Of a DNA stretch of 64,000 nucleotides, positions 29,477 to 37,071 are shown in pieces (position 1 is the stretch's first letter; every line of letters starts with the position of its first letter). A program made the translations under genes and the position numbers. Source of the stretch: Thiodiazotropha sp037384425 (lineage in GTDB: Bacteria; Pseudomonadota; Gammaproteobacteria; Chromatiales; Chromatiaceae); the NCBI GenBank assembly GCA_037384425.1, contig JARROA010000004.1:1-64000 (forward strand), given 5' to 3'. The notes beneath the pieces were generated by a model that saw only the letters and a program-made list of their open reading frames with translations, was not told the DNA's origin and did not search any database.

Positions 29477-29714
29477 GGTCGTTTACTCCGTATTGATCGA
29501 AGGGGACGCGTCGCTCGAACAGGTGCTTTCACCTGAGTCGGTGTGAATGTTCTCTTGAGCAGAGGATCGCGTCGGGTTTACCGGGTGACGGCAGAGCTGG
29601 ACCGGTCATGCCGGTGACGATCGAATCGACCGTTTCACCGCACCGATGAGCCTGTCATCCCGGCTATCTAATGTAATAGTTTAGCAAGGCGAAGCCCACA
29701 ACCCGGCACCCGCC

Positions 29715-30626
29715 TCAGTTGAAGACCTCCTGCATGATCTCCAGAAAGCGCTTGGCCTGGGGCGAGAGAAACTTGCCGCGGCGCTGCACGATGCCGTAGC
29801 TGCGTTTCGGGAAGTACTCGTCCAGGGGGATGATCTCGATCTGCTCTTCACCGGTCAGGCAGACGTCGGTGACGATGGAGATGCCTAGACCGATCTCCAC
29901 GTACTTTTTGATCACCTCCCAGCCGCCGGCCTCCAGGGTCACGTTATAGCTGGCGTTATGCTGTTTGAAGACCAGATCGACCATCCGCCAGGTGCTCAAG
30001 TGGTGCGGCGGCAGGATCAGGCCATAGGGGCTGATGTCGTGCAGACGGATCGTCTCTTTCTTGGCCAGCGGATGGTTGCGCGGTGTGATCAGCACCGGCG
30101 CGTAGTCGACCACGGTCTTGAAGGTCACGTCATCCGGAATATCGATCATGGAGCCCACCGCCAGATCGGTCTCGTCCGCCCGCAGCATGGCCATGCCGTC
30201 ACGCCCGGTCACGTTGTGCAGCTTGACCCGGATGCCGGGATAACGCTCGGCGAAGAGACGCACCGGCTCCGGCAGGATATAGAGCAGGGTCGACTCACCC
30301 GCGGCGATATTCAGCTCACCGCTCTCCAGCTTGCCACAGGAGGCGGCGAAGGTTTCCTGCAGTTTGTCCATCCCCTCCACCAGAGGCTGGGAGAGCTTGT
30401 AGAGGGTCTCACCCTCCGGAGTCAGCTTGATCTTGGGACCCCGACGCTCGAACAGCACCGTCTCCAGCTCACGCTCCAGAGCCTGGATCTGCAGTGAGAC
30501 GGTGGGCTGGCTCAGATAGAGCCGCTCCGCGGCCTCGCTGATGGAGCCGGTCTGGGCGGCATGACAGAAGGCGCGCAGCTGCTTGAGCCGATTCTGTTTG
30601 TAGTGGATCTGCGGTGTACTGGCCAT
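29715..30626 (-). CDS. LysR-family transcriptional regulator, CysB-like
   Basis: 303 residues from ATG 30626 (MASTPQIHYKQNRLKQLRAF). An N-terminal winged helix-turn-helix (SISEAAERLYLSQPTVSLQI) is followed by a type-2 periplasmic-binding fold effector domain. HPLAKKETIRLHDIS and GGWEVIKKYVEIGLGISIV resemble the CysB/Cbl branch, whose members respond to sulfur metabolites. The target is unknown: no sulfur-assimilation gene is adjacent. A REP-type element lies about 100 bp upstream. Confidence 0.88.
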   Translation of the reverse strand: MASTPQIHYKQNRLKQLRAFCHAAQTGSISEAAERLYLSQPTVSLQIQALERELETVLFERRGPKIKLTPEGETLYKLSQPLVEGMDKLQETFAASCGKLESGELNIAAGESTLLYILPEPVRLFAERYPGIRVKLHNVTGRDGMAMLRADETDLAVGSMIDIPDDVTFKTVVDYAPVLITPRNHPLAKKETIRLHDISPYGLILPPHHLSTWRMVDLVFKQHNASYNVTLEAGGWEVIKKYVEIGLGISIVTDVCLTGEEQIEIIPLDEYFPKRSYGIVQRRGKFLSPQAKRFLEIMQEVFN

Positions 30627-30727
30627 CAGGGTTTCCGGCAATATTGGTATTTTCAATGCTAGATGCGATTATCAGCAAATTCAACAAAAATGGGGAGGCT
30701 GGCCGATACTGGTCTCCCCGGTGACCC

Positions 30728-30788
30728 ATTCGGTGCGGCAAGCCGCACCCTACCGTTGGATCACCCGTAGGGGGCGGCTTGCCGCACC
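30728..30788. repeat. REP-type palindrome pair, family GGTGCGGC/GCCGCACC
   Basis: Two stem-loops in opposite orientation: ATTCGGTGCGGCAAGCCGCA and CGTAGGGGGCGGCTTGCCGC, each followed by CC. Their core is GGTGCGGCAAGCCGCACC or its complement. The same unit recurs at 34150, 36971 and 49492, always between genes. Confidence 0.8.
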
Positions 30789-30827
30789 TAAACCAGCTCT
30801 ACGTTCGAGTCAGGATTGGCTATTCTT

Positions 30828-31217
30828 ATGGCAGACACACTGACAGCCTGTCTGGATCAATACTGGGAAACAGAAACGATGCAAACGCCGGAAGTAAAGA
30901 AAGACCCTATGTATATGCTGCTCAAAGAGGGGCGGGTAGATGAGTTCAACCGTCGGCGCGCCGCCGGAGAAAGTTGCGATCTGCGCAGCGCGGACCTGCG
31001 GGGAGCCGATCTGAGGGGGCTCGATGCCAGGGATCTGGATCTGAGCAACGCCTATCTGAGGCACGCGGATCTGCGTGGCCTTGATCTCACACATACCAAC
31101 CTGGAGGGAGCGAGTATCAATAGCGCCAAGATCTCCGGCACTTATTTCCCCTCCAGCCTGTCGGCGGATGAGCTCACCCTCTCCCTGGTGCACGGTACCC
31201 GACTACGCTGTCGCTGA
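30828..31217 (+). CDS. Short pentapeptide-repeat protein
   Basis: About 129 residues. The middle has A(D/N)LxX-type pentapeptide repeats (SADLRGADLRGLDARDLDLS, NAYLRHADLRGLDLTHTNLE) over about residues 55-105, enough for two to three turns of a right-handed beta-helix. Such proteins can mimic DNA or serve as scaffolds, but this short form has no assigned role. The start is uncertain: ATG 30828, TTG 30816 or ATG 30879 (MQTPEVKKD) are all possible, and none has a clear ribosome-binding site. Confidence 0.65.
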   Translation: MADTLTACLDQYWETETMQTPEVKKDPMYMLLKEGRVDEFNRRRAAGESCDLRSADLRGADLRGLDARDLDLSNAYLRHADLRGLDLTHTNLEGASINSAKISGTYFPSSLSADELTLSLVHGTRLRCR

Positions 31218-31343
31218 AATTGTCTGAAGGGTGGTGTTGACCGAAGGCCGAAGCCGGTGAATGCAAGGGCGCTCTGGGGGCATCGGCAAGGATCGCCTCT
31301 GTTCCCGGCTTTGCATCTGGAGCCACGCCCCAAGACGGTCCTC

Positions 31344-31673
31344 TCAACAGCCATCGTCCTCGACGATCTGCTGACCGCTGTCCTTGTCCTTCAGCGCTTC
31401 ACCCTTGTCGTCGGTGACGACCGTCCTCACGAACATCATCGAGTCGATCCGGTCGAACTGGATATCCAGCGCCAGGCTGATTTGGCGGCTCGTCATCCCG
31501 TCATAAATAACGATCCGTCCCTCCTCTTCCAGGACGAGCTGGTCGGCGCTGGGATGGTAGAGCATCTCCTCCTGCCAGTCTCCGGCTTGAGCACTGTTCG
31601 CCGACAGGTAGAGCAGGAAAATCATGCTCGAGTAGACGATCCACTGAGTGATATACAGGCCTTTGTCGAACAT
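31344..31673 (-). CDS. Small exported hypothetical protein
   Basis: 109 residues with a hydrophobic segment (about 8-25) ending NSAQAGDW, a probable signal peptide. The mature part is acidic (LVLEEEGRIVIYDGMTSRQI, VVTDDKGEALKDKDSGQQIV) with no motif I recognise. It is convergent with the pentapeptide gene. Confidence 0.6.
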   Translation of the reverse strand: MFDKGLYITQWIVYSSMIFLLYLSANSAQAGDWQEEMLYHPSADQLVLEEEGRIVIYDGMTSRQISLALDIQFDRIDSMMFVRTVVTDDKGEALKDKDSGQQIVEDDGC

Positions 31674-32180
31674 GTCGGTGTCTCCAGGTAAGGGTAATCT
31701 GTTGGTTACACCTGACTGAGCATGGACAGTGCCAATCTGCGAAATATTAATTCAACCAATTGTTTTTTATATAGTTAAGCGGCCTATACGTTCAAGTTCA
31801 ATGGACTGTAAAAGGCTTGGAAAGTTTGCCCGCAGCCAACCTCCGGGGATCACATGATTGGCGAAAAACGACTGTTTTGGGACATGAGAATGCACATCGC
31901 GCGTGTCCCTTCGCCCTGTGGGGAGACAAACCGGAAGGGAATCGATCTGCACATCGAAAGCGCCGATGCATCCTTTAGCGAAGTGGGCCGTGAAATGACA
32001 GCATGTGGGAATCAATAGAACATTGACTGAAGTAGCCTGGATGAAGCAACGCGTAATCCAGGAAGCCTGGCCTTAACCCATCCCCGGATTCCACTGCGTT
32101 GCATCCGGGCTACCTGTTGACGGAAAGGGCTGTAGTCTACCCATGCTGAAGTCGGACGGTGGACCCACTGCCGGGGAGCG
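31674..32180. other. 507-bp intergenic region containing a REP-type element
   Basis: It lies between the small exported protein start and the tatC stop. The left part (31690-31800) is AT-rich. The right part holds the inverted element listed at 32032-32113. A frame of 82 codons at 31767-32015 shows no recognisable sequence. Confidence 0.4.
32032..32113. repeat. REP-type inverted element (GTAGCCTGGATG / CATCCGGGCTAC)
   Basis: GTAGCCTGGATGAAGC at the left and GCATCCGGGCTAC at the right are imperfect inverted copies, with AATCCAGG and CCCCGGATT as inner pairing arms. This matches a palindromic repeat widespread in gammaproteobacterial intergenic DNA (recalled, not searched). One copy is seen in this window. 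Confidence 0.7.
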
Positions 32181-33305
32181 CTAATCCTCGTCCAACTGGG
32201 CCAGAATGTTGCGCGCCACCATGCGCTGGTCGGCGTCACCCTCTTCCAGCACTTCGTAGAGCAGATCCCGCGCTTCGCTGACCTTGCCCTCCCGGCGCAG
32301 TTCCTGGATACGCTCAAGCTTTTTGGCCACTTCGGCGGGATCGCCCGGCGGGGCATGTTGTTGCTCCTCCTCATCCTCGATGGCATCGAGTTCGGCCTCC
32401 ATCTCCTCCTCGCTGAGGGGGACGAAGCGATCGGGATCGGTATAGTCCCTGGCCGGATCGATGTCACTGCCGACCGGCGCCTCACCGTCTCCGGCCGCGC
32501 TGGACGGGGCCGTCCCAGCGGAGGCGGCAGCTGCTGCAACGGGCTCCTCAATGGCCTCGGGCTCCTCCTCTTTGCGCACGAAACCCTTGGAGAAGAGCAG
32601 ACCCAGCTCGAACAGCACCCACATGGGCAGGGCCAGCAGGGTCTGGGAGATGATGTCCGGTGGGGTCAGGAACATGCCGATGACGAAGGTGCCGACCACC
32701 ACGTAGGGGCGTTTCTCCCGCAGCTTCTCCGGCGTGGTGATGCCCATCCAGACCAGAATGATGGTGGCGATCGGCACCTCGAAAGCGACACCGAAGGCGA
32801 AGAAGAGGGTCATCACGAAATCGAGGTAGCTGCCCATGTCGGTGGCCACCTCGATGCCCTCCGGCGCGGTGCTGGCGAGGAAGGTGAAGACCAGGGGAAA
32901 GACCACGAAATAGGCGAAGGCCATGCCCAGATAGAAGAGCAATGTGCTGGAGACCAGCAGCGGCAATACCAGTTTCTTCTCGTGTTTGTAGAGCCCCGGC
33001 GCCACGAAGGCCCAGAACTGGTAGAGAATGAACGGCACCGCGATGAAGATAGAGAGCTGCAGGCTCAGCTTGAAGGGGATCAGAAACGGGTCGATCGGCT
33101 TGGTGGAGATCATGGTGCTGCCGGCCGGCAGCGCCTCGCGCATGGGCACGGAAATCGCCGTGTAGAGATCGTTGGCGAAGGGAAACAGGATCAGAAAGAT
33201 CGCCAGTACCGCCAACACCATGCGCAGCACCCGGTCGCGTAGCTCGATCAGATGGGAGACGAGCGGCTGTTCCTGACCGGTGGTTTGGTTGGCGGGGTTC
33301 GACAT
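32181..33305 (-). CDS. tatC: Twin-arginine translocase TatC with a long C-terminal extension
   Basis: 374 residues from ATG 33305 (MSNPANQTTGQEQPLVSHLI). The first about 245 residues are canonical TatC, with six membrane helices, LIELRDRVLRMVL and FELGLLFSKGF. TatC recognises the RR signal peptide of folded exported proteins together with TatB (family knowledge). E. coli TatC is 258 residues. The remaining 125 or so here are an acidic, Ala/Pro-rich cytoplasmic tail ending in a two-helix motif (RIQELRREGKVSEARDLLYE, VLEEGDADQRMVARNILAQL) resembling the FimV C-terminus. It is the last gene of the his–tat operon; its start follows the tatB stop by 7 bp. Confidence 0.95.
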   Translation of the reverse strand: MSNPANQTTGQEQPLVSHLIELRDRVLRMVLAVLAIFLILFPFANDLYTAISVPMREALPAGSTMISTKPIDPFLIPFKLSLQLSIFIAVPFILYQFWAFVAPGLYKHEKKLVLPLLVSSTLLFYLGMAFAYFVVFPLVFTFLASTAPEGIEVATDMGSYLDFVMTLFFAFGVAFEVPIATIILVWMGITTPEKLREKRPYVVVGTFVIGMFLTPPDIISQTLLALPMWVLFELGLLFSKGFVRKEEEPEAIEEPVAAAAASAGTAPSSAAGDGEAPVGSDIDPARDYTDPDRFVPLSEEEMEAELDAIEDEEEQQHAPPGDPAEVAKKLERIQELRREGKVSEARDLLYEVLEEGDADQRMVARNILAQLDED

Positions 33306-33312
33306 CGCTCGG

Positions 33313-33663
33313 TCAGTTGTCGGATGAGGGTTTCTTGTCGGCGGCGTCCTGCTTCTCCAGCGCCTCCCGTCCGGCCTGTACGCTGCTCTCCGCATCCCGC
33401 TTGATCTGATTCAGATCGCTGCGGGTCTCTTCGAGGATCTCATGCACCGGATTGGCCTCCCGGGCCTGCTTGTCGAGGATCTCCTTCAGCTCCTGCGCCT
33501 TGATCTCCTTGTCGATGTCGGCCTTGACGTTGGCGATCAAACGGCGCCCCCGCCCCAGCCAGAGGCCGGCGGTCCGCGCCACCTTCGGCAGACGCTCGGG
33601 GCCGATCACGATCAGGGCCACCAGGGCGATCAGGCCCAGTTCCCAGAAACCGACATCAAACAT
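33313..33663 (-). CDS. tatB: Sec-independent translocase subunit TatB
   Basis: 116 residues: one N-terminal membrane helix (MFDVGFWELGLIALVALIVI), the GPERLPK hinge, an amphipathic helix and a charged helical tail. The glutamate at position 8 and GPERLP are typical of TatB rather than TatA. With TatC it forms the receptor for twin-arginine substrates. It lies between tatA (40 bp upstream) and tatC (7 bp downstream). Confidence 0.95.
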   Translation of the reverse strand: MFDVGFWELGLIALVALIVIGPERLPKVARTAGLWLGRGRRLIANVKADIDKEIKAQELKEILDKQAREANPVHEILEETRSDLNQIKRDAESSVQAGREALEKQDAADKKPSSDN

Positions 33664-33703
33664 GGGGCGTACTCAAGAGGACGAGAACAGTGGGCTATCG
33701 CCT

Positions 33704-33946
33704 TCAGCTCTTGTCCTTCTCTTTGGAAGTGACCTCGCCCTCGACCACGGTGCCGGACTCGGACTTCTCGATCTGCTCCTGCTTCTCCTCCTCCTTCTTC
33801 TCGCCCTCCTTCATGGCGCCCTTGAAGCCCTTGATGGCGCCACCCAGATCGGAGCCGATGTTTTTCAGCCGCTTGGTGCCGAACAACAGCAGCACGATGG
33901 CCAGAATGATCAACAGCTGCCAGATACTGATACCGCCTAAACCCAT
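33704..33946 (-). CDS. tatA: Sec-independent translocase subunit TatA
   Basis: 80 residues from ATG 33946. MGLGGISIWQLLIILAIVLL is the membrane helix, followed by LFGTKRLKNIGSDLGGAIKG, the conserved hinge and amphipathic helix, and a Lys/Glu-rich tail. TatA oligomers form the conducting part of the pore. The longer frame upstream adds an unlikely 22 residues. It is the first tat gene, after a 249-bp gap from hisE that carries a REP element. Confidence 0.95.
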   Translation of the reverse strand: MGLGGISIWQLLIILAIVLLLFGTKRLKNIGSDLGGAIKGFKGAMKEGEKKEEEKQEQIEKSESGTVVEGEVTSKEKDKS

Positions 33947-34149
33947 AATCTTCTCCACTCTCCGGCCGATCTGGCCGGTATATCGATTGAATCGTTTCGA
34001 TCCCGATTGCACGGGTTCGTGCCACCCGGTCGAGGTGGCGTAGTCGGAGGATGATAACCCACTTGGGGGCCGACCGGAATGGCGCTGGTTTGCAGGCTGT
34101 TCGTACAGTCAGGCCGAATGGGGTGAATCGGCAAATTCCGGCCGACCAC

Positions 34150-34171
34150 ACGGTGCGGCAAGCCGCACCGT
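34150..34171. repeat. Single REP-type palindrome in the hisE–tatA gap
   Basis: ACGGTGCGGCAAGCCGCACC followed by GT: one stem-loop of the GGTGCGGC family, without a partner. Confidence 0.75.
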
Positions 34172-34195
34172 TGACCCTGCTGACTGAACTAAGCG

Positions 34196-34510
34196 TCACC
34201 CCCGCCGCGCCTTCTCCTCCAGTCCCGAGAGGCCGAAGCGCCGTTCCAGCTCCTTCAGCACATCCTCGGGACCCAGCCCCTGGTGCGCCAGCAGCACCAG
34301 CGTGTGAAACCAGAGATCAGCGGTCTCGTAGACGATCTTGTCCGCCTCGCCGTCCTTGGCCGCCATCACAGTCTCGGTGGCCTCTTCGCCGATCTTCTTG
34401 AGGATCGCGTCGAGGCCCTTGGCGTAGAGTTTGGCCACGTAGGAGCTGTCGGGCTCCGCCTGCTTGCGCTCCTCCAGGACCTGGGCCAGTTGTTGCAAAA
34501 CGTCACTCAT
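34196..34510 (-). CDS. hisE: Phosphoribosyl-ATP pyrophosphatase HisE
   Basis: 104 residues from ATG 34510 (MSDVLQQLAQVLEERKQAEP). Family motifs are SYVAKLYAKGLDAILKKIGE and EATETVMAAKDGEADKIVYE, whose acidic residues bind Mg2+ as in all-alpha NTP pyrophosphatases. It performs step 2 of histidine synthesis, hydrolysing PR-ATP to PR-AMP. In enteric bacteria it is fused to HisI; here it is separate, 214 bp downstream of hisI with a MITE-like element between them. Confidence 0.95.
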   Translation of the reverse strand: MSDVLQQLAQVLEERKQAEPDSSYVAKLYAKGLDAILKKIGEEATETVMAAKDGEADKIVYETADLWFHTLVLLAHQGLGPEDVLKELERRFGLSGLEEKARRG

Positions 34511-34545
34511 CGTGAATCCTTGGACCGTTGAATCGGTATAGAGTT

Positions 34546-34724
34546 GTTTATAACGCAAAGTGCGCAAGAAGCGCCATGATCGCGGAGTTGGAAGATTTAT
34601 TATTGTGATACTTTGTATTGTAACGCGCTGGAAAACCCAATAATTCCGCAGGTCTACAACCGGAAGCCAAAAAACCTGCTTTGCGCTCTTAGCGCTTGAT
34701 TGCGAGCTTTACGTTATAATAAAC
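34546..34724. mobile_element. MITE-like element between hisI and hisE
   Basis: Left arm 34546-34574 (GTTTATAACGCAAAGTGCGC...) and right arm 34692-34724, whose complement reads GTTTATTATAACGTAAAGCT..., form imperfect terminal inverted repeats of about 30 bp. They enclose 117 bp without an open frame, much of it AT-rich. The right end abuts the hisI stop codon. The structure fits a non-autonomous miniature transposable element; no transposase is in the window. Confidence 0.6.
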
Positions 34725-35108
34725 CTACTTGCTATAGATCTCCCCGGGATCCTTCAGCACCGGCAGCACCTCCACCCACTCGTCGCCCTGCAGTTCCCGG
34801 AAAAAGCAGTTGTGACGCCCGGTGTGGCAGGCGATGCCGCCTTTCTGTTCCACTTCCAGCAGCACCACGTCACCGTCGCAGTCGAGGCGGATCGCATGCA
34901 CCACCTGCTGGTGGCCCGACTCCTCGCCTTTGTGCCATAGCTTGCCGCGGGAGCGGGACCAGTAGACCGCGTGGCCGATGTCGGAGGTGAGCTGCAGCGC
35001 CTCCCGGTTCATCCAGGCCAGCATCAGGATCTTGCCGCTGCCGGCCTCCTGGGCGATGGCGGGCACCAGACCCTGATCATCCCATTTGACCTGATCGAGC
35101 CAGCTCAC
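34725..35108 (-). CDS. hisI: Phosphoribosyl-AMP cyclohydrolase HisI
   Basis: 127 residues starting at a GTG that overlaps the hisF stop (GTGA), showing translational coupling. It has LMLAWMNREALQ, YWSRSRGKLWHKGEESGH and the zinc and magnesium motifs LDCDGDVVLLEVEQ and GGIACHTGRHNCFF. It opens the purine ring of PR-AMP in step 3 of histidine synthesis. It is a stand-alone HisI without the HisE domain. Confidence 0.95.
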   Translation of the reverse strand: MSWLDQVKWDDQGLVPAIAQEAGSGKILMLAWMNREALQLTSDIGHAVYWSRSRGKLWHKGEESGHQQVVHAIRLDCDGDVVLLEVEQKGGIACHTGRHNCFFRELQGDEWVEVLPVLKDPGEIYSK

Positions 35109-35875
35109 AGGCGCACCTCGATGCCCTGCTCCTGCATGAACCGTTTCGCCTCGCCGATGGAGTATTCGGCGAAGTGGAAGATGCTGGCCGCCAGCACCGC
35201 ATCGGCGCCGCCCTGCTTGACCCCGTCCACCAGGTGCTGCAGGTTGCCGACGCCGCCGGAGGCGATCACCGGTATCGGCACCGCCTCGACGATGGCTCGG
35301 GTCAGCTGGTTGTCGAAACCGATCTTGGTACCGTCCCGATCCATGCTGGTGAGCAGGATCTCGCCGGCACCGTAGTCGCTCATGCGTTTGGCCCACTCGA
35401 CGGCATCAAGACCGGTGGGCTTGCGCCCGCCGTGGGTGAAGATCTCCCACTTCAGGGGCTCGCCATCGCCACTCACCTGCTTGGCGTCGATGGCCACCAC
35501 GATGCACTGGGAGCCGAAGCGCTCGGTAGCCTCTTTCACAAACTCCGGATTGAACACCGCCGCGGTGTTGATCGCCACCTTGTCGGCGCCGGCGTTGAGC
35601 ATGCGTCGGATGTCGTCGGCGGTGCGGATGCCGCCGCCCACGGTCAGCGGGATGAAAACCTCGCTGGCCACCTGCTCGACCACATGCACGATGGTCTCCC
35701 GGTCATCGGAGCTGGCGGTGATATCGAGAAAGGTGATCTCGTCGGCACCCTCCTCGTTGTAGCGCCGGGCCACTTCGACCGGATCGCCGGCGTCGCGGAT
35801 ATCGACGAACTTGACGCCCTTGACCACACGGCCGGCGTCGACGTCGAGGCAGGGGATGATGCGTTTGGCTAACAT
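35105..35875 (-). CDS. hisF: Imidazole glycerol phosphate synthase subunit HisF
   Basis: 256 residues from ATG 35875 (MLAKRIIPCLDVDAGRVVKG). It is a (beta/alpha)8 barrel with the catalytic aspartates in CLDVD and in LTSMDRDGTK, and phosphate loops VGGGIRT and ASGGVGN. It receives ammonia from HisH and makes IGP and AICAR. It overlaps hisI by 4 bp. A repeat element of about 210 bp separates it from hisA. Confidence 0.97.
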   Translation of the reverse strand: MLAKRIIPCLDVDAGRVVKGVKFVDIRDAGDPVEVARRYNEEGADEITFLDITASSDDRETIVHVVEQVASEVFIPLTVGGGIRTADDIRRMLNAGADKVAINTAAVFNPEFVKEATERFGSQCIVVAIDAKQVSGDGEPLKWEIFTHGGRKPTGLDAVEWAKRMSDYGAGEILLTSMDRDGTKIGFDNQLTRAIVEAVPIPVIASGGVGNLQHLVDGVKQGGADAVLAASIFHFAEYSIGEAKRFMQEQGIEVRL

Positions 35876-35899
35876 GATCTTTTTTAACCCTGGATTGTT

Positions 35900-36111
35900 G
35901 AGTTCGCTTCGCTCACGGTTTGTTGATCCCCCCTCCCCGGCCCTCTCCCGCAAGGGGTGAGGGAGACTTTCTGTTCAAATACAACGAATGCTTCAGGTCA
36001 GTGCGCAGTAACAAGCCGTCTACTTTCTACCTGACCTGATCCGTGCATTCCCTCTCCCCTCGCGGGAGAGGGGGATAATAACAAGCCTGAGCGCAGCGAA
36101 TACCTCAACTC
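35900..36111. mobile_element. MITE-like element between hisA and hisF
   Basis: Imperfect terminal inverted repeats of about 40 bp: left GAGTTCGCTTCGCTCACGGT followed by TTGTTGATCCCCC, and right GGGGGATAATAACAAGCCTG followed by AGCGCAGCGAATACCTCAAC. Inside are further inverted arms CCCTCTCCCGCAAGGGGTGA and CCCTCTCCCCTCGCGGGAGA. No open frame is present. It resembles the CTCTCCC-type repeats frequent in proteobacterial genomes (recalled, not searched). Confidence 0.65.
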
Positions 36112-36129
36112 AAAACTCATAACTACAAA

Positions 36130-36867
36130 CTAACAACCCAACTCATCAGCCAGTTTCTGCCCGGCAGTCAGATCCAGCGTACCCTCGTAAATGGCCCGTC
36201 CGGTAATGGCGCCCATGATGTTGTCCGTCTGCGCCTTGCACAGGGCCTCGATGTCGCCGATGTCGGTGATACCGCCGGAGGCGATGACCGGAATCGAAAT
36301 GGCGCTGGCCAGGGCCGCCGTGGCCGCCACATTGGGACCGCTGAGCATGCCGTCGCGGCCGATGTCGGTGTAGACGATGGCGGAGACCCCGTCGTCCTGG
36401 AAACGGCGCGCCAGCTGTGTGACCTCCTGGTCGGTCACCTCGGCCCAGCCGTTGATCGCCACCATCCCCTCCTTGGCGTCGAGGCCGACGATGATACGGC
36501 CCGGAAACGCGGCGCAAGCGCGGGCCACGAACGCGGGCTCCTTCACCGCCTGGGTGCCGATGATGCAGTAGCTGACACCGGCCTTGAGGTAGGCCTCGAT
36601 GGTCGCCTCGTCGCGGATGCCGCCGCCGACCTGGATCGGTACTGCGGGATGGGTCGCGGCGATGGCGCGGATGACCTCGCCGTTGACCGGCTCGCCGGCG
36701 AAGGCGCCGTTGAGATCGACCAGATGCAGGCGGCGTCCGCCGGCCTCGATCCAGCGGGTCGCCATCTCCACCGGATTGTCGGAGAAGACGGTATCGTCAT
36801 CCATGCGCCCCTGGCGCAGTCGCACACACTGGCCGTCCTTGAGATCGATGGCGGGTATCAACAACAC
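36130..36867 (-). CDS. hisA: ProFAR isomerase HisA
   Basis: 245 residues with a GTG start (read MLLIPAIDLKDGQCVRLRQG). A half-barrel duplicated TIM barrel related to HisF, with the acid/base aspartates in AIDLKDG and in YTDIGRDGML, and phosphate loops QVGGGIRD and ASGGITD. It isomerises ProFAR to PRFAR. It is between hisH (upstream, a 204-bp gap carrying a REP pair) and hisF. Confidence 0.97.
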   Translation of the reverse strand: MLLIPAIDLKDGQCVRLRQGRMDDDTVFSDNPVEMATRWIEAGGRRLHLVDLNGAFAGEPVNGEVIRAIAATHPAVPIQVGGGIRDEATIEAYLKAGVSYCIIGTQAVKEPAFVARACAAFPGRIIVGLDAKEGMVAINGWAEVTDQEVTQLARRFQDDGVSAIVYTDIGRDGMLSGPNVAATAALASAISIPVIASGGITDIGDIEALCKAQTDNIMGAITGRAIYEGTLDLTAGQKLADELGC

Positions 36868-36970
36868 GATTCGATTCCTAAATTGAACATGTTTCAGAGT
36901 TCGAATGTTTAAAGTCTGCTAATGAACGCAAATTGAAGAAAAAACATGTTTGTTCCCCTCAGTTTCGGCC

Positions 36971-37033
36971 ATTCGATGCAGTAAGCCGCACCCGACCTGA
37001 GATCGACGCGTAGGGTGCGGCTTGCCGCACCGT
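36971..37033. repeat. REP-type palindrome pair in the hisH–hisA gap
   Basis: ATTCGATGCAGTAAGCCGCA (a decayed left unit) and CGTAGGGTGCGGCTTGCCGC followed by ACC (a perfect right unit) lie in opposite orientation, about 20 bp apart. It is the same family as at 30728 and 49492. Confidence 0.75.
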
Positions 37034-37071
37034 CACACCTTTGCGTCTGTTGGCGTTCATTTGCGGACTTT

